A stretch of DNA of 64,000 nucleotides from Neocallimastix lanati (nom. inval.) (GCA_016946835.1 JACVTC010000137.1:120001-184000), one strand, 5' to 3'; positions 29,133-42,007 are shown, numbered from the stretch's first letter. A program made the numbers and translations. The notes: a model not told the origin generated them from the letters alone.

Positions 29133-29700
29133 AAAAAAAAATAAAAAAATATTCAATAAATAAAAAATAATAAGAATAAAAAAAGATAAAGTAAAAAAAA
29201 ATTAAATAAAAAAAATAATATTAATAAAAATTTTAAAATTAAAAAACAAAAATAAAACAAACAATATATATAAAAATAACAATAAAAAAATTTTTATAAA
29301 ATTGTATTATATATATATATATATTAATTATTATTATTAATTATATAATAATTTAAATAAAAAATTAAATATATATATAATATATAATCATTAGTAAAAG
29401 GAACTAAACAAATAAAAAATAATAAAAATTAAATTTAAATAATTTTTTATTAAACAATTCAATGATATATATATTAACAATAAATAAATATAATAAATAA
29501 AAATATAAATAAATAAACTATAACAATAATAATAGTAATAATAATAAAAAAGTACAATTTTAATACAAGTTTTTTTTTTTTTATTATTAATTTTTTTATT
29601 TTTATTATTTTTTTTGTGGTATATAAAGAAAAAAATATTATTTAAAATTTCATTATATTCCATTTTTATAGATCTTTTTTTTTTTTAGTAATTTATTTAA

Positions 29701-29743
<43 letters not shown>

Positions 29744-30069
29744 TATTAATATTATTTATTATTATTGTTATTTTGGTAAAATAAGATTAATGTTTCGAAA
29801 TTGTTTAATTTTTTGTTGCTTTTACCATTTTATTTATATATATAAAGGAAATTTACTTATATTCATAAATATATTTATATTCAAATAATTAATTTTAAAA
29901 AATAAATAAAAAATAAAAGTTATAAAATAGAAATAAAAATAGAAATAAACATCATCAAACAATAAAATAAAAATAAAAAAAAGTATTCATCTTTTTTTGT
30001 TTTTTTTACTTTTATTTCATATTATATATATCTATATATTCAATTATCATTATTATTCTTATTTTTTTA
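29133..30069. other. 3' flank of array gene 6
   Basis: AT-rich and closely similar to the gene 3 flank, including an interrupted ATT tract at about 29700-29770. Short Phe/Tyr/Ile-rich frames here are composition artefacts. Confidence 0.55.
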
Positions 30070-30887
30070 GTTGTACCAACATTCCTTTGCAATATGTCTT
30101 GGTTTATTTCATATTCATTTTCTGGTTCCCTTTGTCATTCTTTTGTTTACCAATACTATTTAGTATTACTATGGTATTTTTATTTCCCGGTTTCAATTCT
30201 TTCAGATATTTTAAGTGAGATATTTATTCCTTAAGTAATTTACAGCTATCGTTCCAATTTTCCAAAACATGAAACAATATTTGTTTCAATAATTACTTCG
30301 TAGGGGAGTGAGGTATAAAAATAATTATATTTCTTTTCTTTAGTACGAGTTTCCCCAAGACGGCCTAATTCTTCAAAAATATTATTTAATTCAGAGATGA
30401 AGAAGGCAATGTTATCATCCTTTTTTATATATAATAGTTTCTTGCTTTTTCTTTAATTCTTTTTTTTTCTTCTTTTAATTTAGTATTACCCTCCTCTTTA
30501 ATGGTATTTCAAAATTCATATGTTGAGCATCTCTGAAAATCTAACTTACTTTTTTATTTCATTTTAGATGCTGTTATTTACTAAATATTTAGCTAAAGCG
30601 TCCGCTTTTAACATTTATCTTGTTACGATTGCTTTTGTAATAGCGATTTTAATAGAGATTCAAAATATATAACCTTTAAATGGTTTTGATTCTTAATATA
30701 TGGAATGTTTGAATCAAATTTTATTTTTAATTTATCTTTTATAACATAATCATCAATACCGTTTATCTGGAGTAATAATTGCATTTCTGAAATCCAGATA
30801 TTATAATTGTTTGGTGTTTGTATATCCTTCGGACAAATAATATTGAATTCAACCATATTATTTTAGAGTTATTGAGAATCTTAATAT
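30070..30887 (-). mobile_element. Degenerate copia-type gag remnant, unit 6
   Basis: Third copy of the gag remnant, with its N-terminal frame at 30856-30623 (MVEFN instead of MIEFN). The candidate PBS at 30873-30887 has two substitutions relative to units 3 and 4. Similarity to the other units ends around 30,900, which is the right edge of the tandem array. Confidence 0.7.
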
Positions 30888-30899
30888 GAAATTTTATTT

Positions 30900-31474
30900 A
30901 TTTACTTTTTAATTGTTTTTATTTTTATATCTAAACATATTTATTTTTGAGAACTCTATATATAATTTTCTATTAGTGCTCTCTTGATATGTTTAATTAA
31001 TTTTAATACTTCAATATTTATTTATTTTATTTTAATGATAATAAAAAAAAATCATAAAAATAAGAATAAAAGTTTTATATACATTAAATAATAATTATAA
31101 TAAAATTATAAAATGATAAATATAATTATTAATAATCCGATAATAACAATATATAATACCTATTTAATTACTTTAATATATTATCTGAATTATATAAAAA
31201 ATTTTTAATATTAATACTTTATCCTATTATAACATTCATTTACTATTGTAATGATTGCTTAATTAATAATTCTATTAAATATTTTTTTAATTTATTATTA
31301 TTATTATTAATATTCCCTATTATAAATCATATTTTATATAATAAAGAATAATAAAATATTGAAAAAATAAAAAATAAAGAATAAAAAAAAAAAAAAATAA
31401 AAAAAAAAAAAAAAAGTTATTAATAAATTTTTTTAGAAATTATAAAAATTAAATATTAAAAGTTAATAAAAAAT
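30900..31474. other. AT-rich spacer right of the array
   Basis: No gene seen. Unique AT-rich sequence with a poly-A stretch at about 31385-31416. Confidence 0.5.
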
Positions 31475-31628
31475 ATGATTATCATGGTTTTTTTATGTTT
31501 CAATTCTATTTATTTTTTTTACCATATGATTATCATGGTTTTTTTATGTTTCAATTCTATTTATTTTTTTTTACCATATGATTATCATGGTTTTTTTATG
31601 TTTCAATTCTATTTATTTTTTTTTTACC
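31475..31628 (+). repeat. About 51-bp tandem repeat, three copies
   Basis: Three near-identical units beginning ATGATTATCATGG at 31475, 31526 and 31578 (spacing 51 and 52 bp). The 85-residue open frame across it is a by-product of the repeat, not a convincing gene. Confidence 0.7.
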
Positions 31629-31832
31629 AAACTTTAAATGGTTTTCTTTTTTTTATTTTCTTTTATTTTATTTTCATTAATAATACCATTAATAATGTGA
31701 TGCAATGGTTAACTGTAAATATTAATTTATAAAAAAAAAAAAAATAATGACTTCCTTTTTTTTTTTCATTAAATACAACGCAATTATAATTATATTTAAT
31801 AAAACGATTTTTATTATAAGAATAAATTATGT

Positions 31833-31884
<52 letters not shown>

Positions 31885-31991
31885 AAACATAGAATATTTA
31901 TATATTATATGCACATATAATTTAGGGAATAAAAATTTTTAAAATTTTTATTAATAAATATAATTAAAAAAATAAATATGGATATATTCAT

Positions 31992-32398
31992 TTAATTAAT
32001 TTCTGCTCCATGTTCAACTAAAAGTTTTACTAATGCTTCATTTCCTTTTAAACGTGCATAAAATAATGGATTTTTACCATCCTTTCTTTTCTTTTTTATA
32101 TCTACTCCAAGTTCAACTAAATATTTTACCAATGTCTCATTTCCACTATGACATGCATCAAATAATGGGGTCTCACCATCTTCATTTTCTTTATTTATAT
32201 CTATGCCATGTTCCACTAAATATTTTACTATTTTTTCACTTTCATTATAACATGCATGAAATAATTGGGTTTCACCATTTTCATCTTCTTTATTTATATC
32301 TATTCCAAGTTCCAATAAATATTTTACTAATGCTTTATTTTATAATGGTGAAACTCCATTATAAAATAATGGAGTTTTACCATTATTACAGTATTTAA
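31992..32398 (-). pseudogene. Broken ankyrin-repeat gene, C-terminal fragment
   Basis: A 107-residue open frame (32315-31992) encodes about three ankyrin repeats with the pattern DxxGExxLFxAC...(K/L)VKYLVExGxDIN. Upstream the ankyrin pattern continues in the same frame (NGKTPLFYNGVSPL), but an in-frame TAA interrupts it just before NKALVKYLLELG. No start or N-terminal domain is found further up. Ankyrin repeats are protein-binding modules with no single function. This piece is most likely a 5'-truncated duplicate of a longer ankyrin gene. Confidence 0.65.
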
Positions 32399-32705
32399 TA
32401 AGAATATTCAATATTTATATTAAATTTCCATAAAAAAAAAATAATAAATAAAAAATAAATAAATATAATATTATTTAATAATCTAAATTTTTTTATTTAA
32501 TTTTCTGATTCATTTCCATTTTAAATTTATTAATGTATATTTTATTAATAATATTTATTTATTATTTTTATTTATTTATTTTAAATTACAAATATATTTT
32601 TTAATTAATTCATTTTAATTATAGATTATCAATGAATAATTTTTATTAATTACAATATCATTACTATTTATAAATAAATTTATTGATTTTAATTAATTAT
32701 TATAA

Positions 32706-32724
32706 TAATCCAATATTAGGATTA
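32706..32724. repeat. Palindromic motif TAATCC-AATATTA-GGATTA, copy 1
   Basis: A 6-bp stem with a 7-nt loop. Further copies lie at 35416-35434, 35454-35472 (degenerate), 38096-38114 and 38180-38198. It is confined to the pectate lyase region. Confidence 0.5.
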
Positions 32725-32812
32725 CTGATAATTTTATTTTACATATATTTATTAAATATATTTTTCCATATATATAATTTTCCTTTAATGGAATTTCTTT
32801 CTTTATATTAAT

Positions 32813-32830
32813 AACAATATATAAATTGTT
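32813..32830. terminator. Conserved dyad downstream of pectate lyase 1
   Basis: AACAATATATAAATTGTT, a 6-bp inverted repeat about 55 bp beyond the stop codon of the minus-strand gene. The same sequence lies beyond pectate lyase 2 at 35621-35638. It may mark a 3'-end processing region or simply be duplicated flank. Confidence 0.3.
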
Positions 32831-32884
32831 AATAATTAAAGGTTATATTTAACAATGTCTCAACAATTAATTTATTTAATTAGT

Positions 32885-33679
32885 TTATTTACAAACACAG
32901 GAAGAAATGTTGCTGGATTCACATTGGGCATCAAGTTTAGTTGGTTCTTTACCGTTGTTGTTACCTTTGTAAAATTGACAAACATGTCCATTTTTAACTT
33001 TAACATTCTTTAAAGTAGCTGTATCTCCAAAGTTCTTATTAAGACCAGCAAGAGTCTTAACATTATTGGCTGTAACATTAGTCATTACAACTGCACGTTT
33101 ATTTTGATATCCGCTCTTACAATTACCACAGGCACGATAAAGTTTACCAGAATTACTAACTTCAAAGTTAGAAATGTAAACAGTACCAGCGGAATTATGT
33201 TGAATAATCTTATCACTTCCATTCTTAGCACCTCCTCCTTTAACATAGAATTTAGCATTTTTATTGGAACTCTTTTCTAAAGTTAATGCATCTTCACAAA
33301 CATCTTCCCACCATACATTTTCAACTGTACAACCATCACCAATACAATGAACATGTTCTTTTGCATTAGCTCCTAAAATAACATTCTTTAAGGTAGCTCC
33401 AGTTTCTAAAATGAAAACGGCATCTTTTGTACCACCTTCAATCTTACTACAATCACCAAGACCCTTTTGACCACGATCGTATCTTACCCATTGATTATTA
33501 TTTTTCTTAAAACCATCGAAAGTTTGACCAGCCTTTACCACAATAGCAGCCTTACCACTAATAGTTTTTTTAGCAGTAGGCCAAGAAGCACGCTTTTCTA
33601 AGGTGGAATATTCTTCTAAAGGATTAGCAATGGCCAAAGAAGCCATAGCTAAACAAGATAAAATACTAGATAATTTCAT
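32885..33679 (-). CDS. Pectate lyase, polysaccharide lyase family 3 (copy 1)
   Basis: A single-exon gene of 264 residues. Residues 1-18 form a signal peptide, followed by a short propeptide ending in a Kex2-type Lys-Arg site (29-30), so the mature enzyme probably starts at ASWPT. The body matches PL3 (PbH1 beta-helix) pectate lyases. Visible features are LKNVILGANAKEHVHC (97-112), the acidic cluster WWEDVCEDALT (123-133) expected to bind calcium, KGGGAKNGSDKIIQHN (147-162) and YRACGNC (181-187) with a conserved Arg. It should cleave polygalacturonate by calcium-dependent beta-elimination outside the cell. No fungal dockerin or binding module is attached, so it is probably a free enzyme rather than a cellulosome part. 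Length is normal for a single PL3 domain. Confidence 0.93.
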   Translation of the reverse strand: MKLSSILSCLAMASLAIANPLEEYSTLEKRASWPTAKKTISGKAAIVVKAGQTFDGFKKNNNQWVRYDRGQKGLGDCSKIEGGTKDAVFILETGATLKNVILGANAKEHVHCIGDGCTVENVWWEDVCEDALTLEKSSNKNAKFYVKGGGAKNGSDKIIQHNSAGTVYISNFEVSNSGKLYRACGNCKSGYQNKRAVVMTNVTANNVKTLAGLNKNFGDTATLKNVKVKNGHVCQFYKGNNNGKEPTKLDAQCESSNISSCVCK

Positions 33680-33754
33680 TTTATTAATAATTAATTAGAT
33701 TTATTTATTTAATTATTTTTAATTGTTTTATAAAAATCCAATTTTTCGTTATAA

Positions 33755-33776
33755 TACAATTATTTATTTAATTGTA
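33755..33776. promoter_or_regulatory. Conserved dyad upstream of pectate lyase 1
   Basis: TACAATTA-TTTATT-TAATTGTA, a perfect 8-bp inverted repeat centred about 85 bp upstream of the start codon. The same dyad precedes copy 2 at 36556-36577. It is a candidate regulator-binding site or core promoter feature. Confidence 0.35.
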
Positions 33777-34980
33777 ATTATAATATTTTTTATATAATAA
33801 TATTATAACAATGAAATTAAAAAAAAAAAAGAAAGAAAATTGTTCAATATTTATATATTTTTAAATTGCTTTTTCAAATTATTAAAAAGTAATAATGAGA
33901 AATAAATAAAAATAAATATTTTTTATTTAATTAACAAATTAATCTTAAATAAATATAAATATTACTCTTTTAATTAATTAAAATTATTAAGTTTTAAATT
34001 AATACCAAGTAATTAAATAATTTAATACGTATTTAATTAGTGGGTATTTTTAAATTTAAAACAATATCGATTTTTTTTTAATTAATTTTTTCGGGAAAAT
34101 TTTTAAATATAACGAAAATATTATTTAAAGCATTATGAATTATTAAAATTTCACTTTTTTAATATTTATTTTTATGAAATTTTATAAATTATATAAATTA
34201 TATAAAATATATATTATAACAAACAATATTAAATTGATTAAAAAATAAAAAAAAAATAAATAATAAAAATAAAAATAAAAATAAAAAAAACAAAAATAAA
34301 CACTATTAATATATTAAATGTACTTTTAATATAATTTATTGTTTAATCATTATATTATATATAGATAAAAATATATATATATATATATTTAAAATTATAT
34401 AAAAAAGAAAAAAAAATATTTAAAATTATTTGTTATTAATTATTAAAAAAAAAAAAAAAAAAGAAAAAAGAAATATTTAATTATTTGTTATTAATTATTA
34501 TATATATATATATATAAAGATTAAAATATATTTATCGATTATTATTTTAAATAGAATTATTATTAAAAATGAATTTTTATACTTAAATAAAAGTTTCCAA
34601 CTACCAATATTAATTTTTTTAAAAAATTATGATTTTTATATATAAAGATTTTTGTAGTAAATAAATATAATTTTAATTTGTTTTTTAAGTACAAATTATA
34701 ATTATACTTTTTTATATAGTACATTATTTAATAAAATTATTTTTTATATTTGGTTGTTTATTGTTTGTAAATGCTTATATGAATATAAAAATTTACTATG
34801 TTTTGATTTATTTTAGAATTAAAAAAAAAAAAATTATATTTTTCATATTACAAATAATTAATTTTTAAAGATTTTTTTTCATATTACAATTCCTGTAAAA
34901 AATTTTATAAATTATAATATTATTGTTTCATTGATAATTTAAACTTAAAATTTAAATATTTAATATCATTATATTATTTT

Positions 34981-35153
34981 AAATTTTAAAACAGTAAAAT
35001 GCACATTGTAATAATATGATCAATATTTTACTATCTTTATATTATAGTTTTAATTTTATTATTAATACGTTTTTTAAATTTGATCTTATTATTACAATGT
35101 ACATTTTACTGCTTTAAAATTTAATATATAATATAAAGATAGTAAAATATTGA
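34981..35153. repeat. Two interleaved inverted repeats
   Basis: Segment A (34981-35022, containing ACAGTAAAATGCACATTG) is inverted at 35076-35121. Segment B (about 35020-35048, containing TATTTTACTATCTTTATA) is inverted at 35129-35153. The order is A-B-A'-B', not nested. Confidence 0.6.
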
Positions 35154-35620
35154 ATGAAATAGTTTTATAAGAAAACCTACTAAATAATTTTTAATTCATT
35201 AAAATACACACAACCATTAATTAATTCATTAAAATACACTCAACCATTAATTAATATTAATAATTACTTTCATTTTATTTAATAATATTTATTTATTTTA
35301 TTTATATTTATATATTTATTTCAATGTTTATTTTATTGATTTATTATTGATTATCTTTTGATTTTATTTTTATCAAAATATTACTACCATTTAAAAATAA
35401 ACTTAGTTATTTAAATAATCCAATATTAGGATTATTTATTTAAATAATTATAATAATTCAATATTAGGACTATTAAAAAAAATTTTCTTTTAAATCGTAA
35501 TTTTTAAAATATAAAATATTTTTTAAATATACTTATTAAATATAAATTTATTTTAAATATATTTATAAAGTATATTTATCTATATATAACTTTCCTTTGA
35601 TGGAATTTCTTTAAATTACT

Positions 35621-35638
35621 AACAATATATAAATTGTT
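35621..35638. terminator. Conserved dyad downstream of pectate lyase 2
   Basis: Same 18-bp dyad as at 32813-32830, about 50 bp beyond the stop codon. Confidence 0.3.
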
Positions 35639-35686
35639 AATAATTAAAGGTTATGTTTAAAAATATTTCAAATTAATTTAATTAAT

Positions 35687-36481
35687 TTATTTACAAACAC
35701 AGGAAGAAATGTTACTTGATTCACATTGGGCATCAAGTTTAGTTGGTTCTTTACCGTTGTTGTTACCTTTGTAAAATTGACAAACATGTCCATTTTTAAC
35801 TTTAACATTCTTTAAAGTAGCTGTATCTCCAAAGTTCTTATTAAGACCAGCAAGAGTCTTAACATTATTGGCTGTAACATTAGTCATTACAACTGCACGT
35901 TTATTTTGATATCCGCTCTTACAATTACCACAGGCACGATAAAGTTTACCAGAATTACTAACTTCAAAGTTAGAAATGTAAACAGTACCAGCGGAATTAT
36001 GTTGAATAATCTTATCACTTCCATTCTTAGCACCTCCTCCTTTAACATAGAATTTAGCATTTTTATTGGAACTCTTTTCTAAAGTTAATGCATCTTCACA
36101 AACATCTTCCCACCATACATTTTCAACTGTACAACCATCACCAATACAATGAACATGTTCTTTTGCATTAGCTCCTAAAATAACATTCTTTAAGGTAGCT
36201 CCAGTTTCTAAAATGAAAACGGCATCTTTTGTACCACCTTCAATCTTACTACAATCACCAAGACCCTTTTGACCACGATCGTATCTTACCCATTGATTAT
36301 TATTTTTCTTAAAACCATCGAAAGTTTGACCAGCCTTTACCACAATAGCAGCCTTACCACTAATAGTTTTTTTAGCAGTAGGCCAAGAAGCACGCTTTTC
36401 TAAGGTGGAATATTCTTCTAAAGGATTAGCAATGGCCAAAGAAGCTATAGCTAAACAAGATAAAATACTAGATAATTTCAT
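35687..36481 (-). CDS. Pectate lyase, polysaccharide lyase family 3 (copy 2)
   Basis: A second 264-residue PL3 gene, differing from copy 1 at one residue (Ile instead of Met at position 12, in the signal peptide) and at a few synonymous bases near the 3' end. Signal peptide, Lys-Arg processing site, acidic calcium-binding cluster and YRACGNC motif are all intact. It is transcribed in the same direction as copy 1, about 2 kb away, with conserved upstream dyad and downstream elements. It is a recent tandem duplicate, and both copies look functional. Confidence 0.93.
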   Translation of the reverse strand: MKLSSILSCLAIASLAIANPLEEYSTLEKRASWPTAKKTISGKAAIVVKAGQTFDGFKKNNNQWVRYDRGQKGLGDCSKIEGGTKDAVFILETGATLKNVILGANAKEHVHCIGDGCTVENVWWEDVCEDALTLEKSSNKNAKFYVKGGGAKNGSDKIIQHNSAGTVYISNFEVSNSGKLYRACGNCKSGYQNKRAVVMTNVTANNVKTLAGLNKNFGDTATLKNVKVKNGHVCQFYKGNNNGKEPTKLDAQCESSNISSCVCK

Positions 36482-38274
36482 TTTATTAATTATTTATTAA
36501 ATTTATTTTTAATTTGTTTTAAATTTCTTTTTAAAAATCCAATTTTTCGTTATAATACAATTATTTATTTAATTGTAATTATATTTTATTATATTATAAT
36601 ATTAAAATAATAAAAAAATAAAAAAAAAAAAAGAAAGAAAATCGTTCAATATTTATATATTTTTTAATTGCTTTTTTTTTTTTTTTTTTAAATTATTAAA
36701 AATTAATAATGAGAAATAAATATAAATATTAATTTTTTAATTAAAAAAAATATTTTTTTAGTATTAAATTATTTAATTAATGGGTATTTTTAAATATAAA
36801 AAAACAATATCAAAAAATTTTTTTAATAAATTTTATATGGAAAATTTTTAAAAATAAATAAATAAAACATATTATGAGTTATAAAAATTTCACTTTTTTA
36901 ATATTTATTTAATGAAATATTATTAATAATATTGAGTAAAAGTTACCGTATTATAAATTTCTCTTTAATATTCACTCCAAAAAAACATATTATAAAATAC
37001 AATAATAATTTGATTAAACATTTATTAATTTTAAATATATTTTTAATATTAAAAGTAATTATTATTTCTTTTTATATTTATCTTAATTTTTATTATTAAC
37101 TATTTTTTAATTATTACGATTAAAATAATAAAAATAAATTCACAGATATTTCTTAAAAAATGTATTAAATATTGTTGAATATAAAAAAATAATAATTTAC
37201 TAAACTATTATTTTATTAATAAATATTTTAATTATATAAATATATAATAATTTTAATTATAAAATTTATAATAATAATTATTATATTAAAAAATAGAAAC
37301 ATAAATTAAATTGAATATTAATAATTAAGGACTATTGGTGGTTAAATAGTTTTTAATTTAAAAACATGATTATTGTATATTAATTTAATTAAAGATTATT
37401 GTAATAATGATTAAAAATTGGACCTTTTTATATAGTAAATATTTTATAATATTTACAGTATTTTGATCAAATATTTAAGAATTAAAAAATTATATATATA
37501 TATATTTAAAAAAAAAAAAAAATAAAATAAAAATAATAAATATATAAATAATATAAATATTTTTTAATATTCTCATTTAGTATTAAATAATTTTCAATTA
37601 AATTTGTGATTAATTAAATTTATAATTTTTTTATATCTATACAAAAATTTATTTAAAAAAATGTTTTATAGAAAATTTAAAATTAAAATATAAATTACGA
37701 GTATAAATTACATTATTTTAATAGGGCATATATTTTAACACTTTATTTTAATATTTAATAAAAAAAAATAAAATAATAAATAAAATTAAAAATTACAATA
37801 ATAAAAAAATAAACTAATACAAGGAAATTAAATTCTTGAATAACTTTGTAATAAATTACTAAATAATTTTATTAATAAATAATACTTCATATTTGAAGTT
37901 AAATTTTTCTTTTTATTTTAACACTTTTATTAATTATATTTTTTAATTCTTAACGTATATATGATTTTTTTTTATTTCAATTATTTTAATGTTAATTTTA
38001 TTAATATTTCATTATTTTTAAATTTTAATTACATTTGTATTACAATATTATTATTATTTAAAATTTAAAATTATTGATTTAATTAACTATCATAATAATC
38101 CAATATTAGGATTATTGAATATTTTATTTTATATTATATTATCATCACTATTTTTAAATAAATTTATTAATTATTATAATAATCCAATATTAGGATTACT
38201 GATAATTTTATTTTAAATATATTTATTAAATATATTTATCTATATTACATATTTTCATTTAAAATTTAAATCAA

Positions 38275-38280
<6 letters not shown>
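36482..38280. other. Upstream spacer of pectate lyase 2
   Basis: AT-rich with no gene seen. The dyad at 36556-36577 lies near its left edge. Near its right edge (38096-38240) are two copies of the palindromic motif and about 80 bp resembling the downstream flank of pectate lyase 1, but no lyase gene adjoins them. Confidence 0.5.
36556..36577. promoter_or_regulatory. Conserved dyad upstream of pectate lyase 2
   Basis: TACAATTA-TTTATT-TAATTGTA, identical to the dyad before copy 1 and at the same distance from the start codon. Confidence 0.35.

Positions 38281-38317
<37 letters not shown>
38279..38317. repeat. Poly-A tract
   Basis: About 38 consecutive A residues on the + strand, immediately left of the 39-bp minisatellite. 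Confidence 0.8.
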
Positions 38318-38319
<2 letters not shown>

Positions 38320-38380
38320 AATATATATTTATATTTATTATTATAAAAATAAATATAAAAATAATATATATATAAAATAT

Positions 38381-38770
38381 TTGAATAAAGATATATATAT
38401 AAATATATATATTAAATATTTGAATAAAGATATATATATAAATATATATATAAAATATTTGAATAAAGATATATATATAAATATATATATAAAATATTTG
38501 AATAAAGATATATATATAAATATATATATAAAATATTTGAATAAAGATATATATATAAATATATATATAAAATATTTGAATAAAGATATATATATAAATA
38601 TATATATAAAATATTTGAATAAAGATATATATATAAATATATATATAAAATATTTGAATAAAGATATATATATAAATATATATATAAAATATTTGAATAA
38701 AGATATATATATAAATATATATATAAAATATTTGAATAAAGATATATATATAAATATATATATAAAATAA
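38381..38770. repeat. 39-bp minisatellite, ten copies
   Basis: Ten almost perfect copies of a 39-bp unit made of AATATTTGAATAAAG plus a self-complementary ATATATATATAAATATATATAT core. Because 39 is divisible by 3, a 129-residue frame (NKDIYINIYIKYL repeated) stays open. I regard that frame as a by-product, since no signal peptide, splice site or unique domain adjoins it. Confidence 0.85.
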
Positions 38771-38890
38771 AAAGATTATAAAATTAAAAAAAAAAAAAAA
38801 AATAAAAAAATAAAAAAAAAAAAAAATTAAAATATAGATATAAATAAATATACAAAATAGAATTAAATTTACTAATAAAAAACTTGAATT

Positions 38891-39735
38891 GAAATTTATA
38901 GTTTATTATCATTTCTAAGTATTGCTTCTATTTTTGTAATGAATAAAGTTCAGGCTTTCGAAATTAAATCATCATTGAAGAATAAAATACTTAAAAAAAA
39001 TAAAGAAAATTCCTCTAAAACTAGAAATGAAAATTATTTCATGATTTTTGTAAATAATGGTTCATGTAAAAGTGGAACTAATAACAAACGTGAAGAAGTA
39101 GAACAACAAATTAATTCTTTAATTAATGAAATTACTACCCTAATCAAGGATAATAGAAATACTTATGAAAATCCTTCTAAATTAAAAGAATTTGAGAAAA
39201 GAAGCTCCTTAAGAAAAAGAGAAAACCAAAATAATGAACCAGCTCTTGCATACATCATTTCTTCTTTAAATGATAGAACTATTATTTATTCCTATCTTTC
39301 TAAATATGTTGCGGATATGGTAGAAAAACTTCCAAATGTTATGGCATGTACTGAAGATCGCAAATTGTGAAATGAATAAATTGAATGAAATATTGAATGA
39401 AACTCAATGAAGTGGCGTTACTGTCAGAAAAAATTCGGATATTCAACTTTCATAATTTTTTCAAGGAAAATATGTTGGTAATTCCACTACTTTATATAAT
39501 AAAAACTACTACCCAAGCTTGGCAGGAAAAGATATTGATATTTTTGTCTTGGAACAAGATTTAATTTCCAACATCCAGAATTTGCAAATAAAGATGAGCT
39601 TACAGTTAAATGTGCCTTTGCTATTAAAAATGCCTATAATTATTCCAACTAAATATGAGGACTATTGCGAATTTACCTACGGATATAGTTATCATATATT
39701 ATGGGTATTAGATATAGCTAGTTGATTAATCCATG
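38891..39735 (+). pseudogene. Decayed subtilisin-like protease gene (S8), 5' part
   Basis: A 143-residue frame from 38939 carries what looks like a protease propeptide (REEVEQQINSLINEI... LNDRTIIYSYLSKY... VEKLPNVMACTEDRKL), resembling inhibitor I9-type prodomains of fungal subtilases. A hydrophobic signal-like stretch (SLLSFLSIASIFV) is in frame upstream of the ATG, but its own start codon is missing. Beyond 39370, frameshifted pieces read SGVTVRKNSDIQLS, GKDIDIFVLEQ (the position of the catalytic Asp, here Glu) and HPEFANKDELTVKCAFAIKNAYNYSN. No His or Ser catalytic region follows. Lost start, frameshifts, stops and 3' truncation mark a dead gene. The family assignment rests on motif recall. 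Confidence 0.6.
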
Positions 39736-39839
39736 GTATATAAAACAGAACTAAGTACTGATTCTGATAGTAGTAATGAAGAGTATAATATTATTACGTT
39801 CTAATTGGATAAGTAATATTTATTTTTTTTATTAATTGA

Positions 39840-41640
<1,801 letters not shown>

Positions 41641-42007
41641 TTAGAATAAATTTATTATATAGTAATTGTATAAAAGGTTAACAGAGAGTAAAATCATATA
41701 CTAAACGTAACCTTTGAATGTGGTTCATTTCGCCAATTTTTATAATACATATTTTCAATACGCCATTTATTTTTAATGGCTTGTAAAATTTTTTGTTAGC
41801 GCCATAAAAATTTTAATAAAATTATATGTAAAAAAAAATAAATGTATAAATAAATAAACAAACAAATAAATAAATAAAGAATGTAATAAGTATATAAAAT
41901 AAAAATAAATAGTAGAATATGAATATAAAGTACAGATTGAATAAAATAAAATAAAATATAATAAAATAAAATAAATAGTAGAAATATGAATATAAAGTAC
42001 AAATTTA

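Larger units (their letters stand above)
32399..32884. other. Downstream flank of pectate lyase 1
   Basis: AT-rich. It contains the palindromic word TAATCCAATATTAGGATTA (32706-32724) and a conserved dyad at 32813-32830, both repeated beside pectate lyase 2. Confidence 0.5.
33680..35686. other. Spacer between the two pectate lyase genes
   Basis: AT-rich. The first ~100 bp (to about 33,790) and the last ~250 bp are shared with the flanks of the other copy. It contains a poly-A run near 34446-34462, TA tracts and the paired inverted repeats at 34981-35153. No gene is seen. Confidence 0.55.

Noticed and set aside
32033-32398. 121-residue + strand frame opposite the ankyrin fragment
   Set aside because: Antisense shadow of ankyrin repeats; the minus strand shows the conserved repeat pattern.
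38381-38770. 129-residue NKDIYINIYIKYL repeat protein
   Set aside because: Explained by a 39-bp minisatellite whose length is a multiple of three; no signal peptide, unique domain or splice support.
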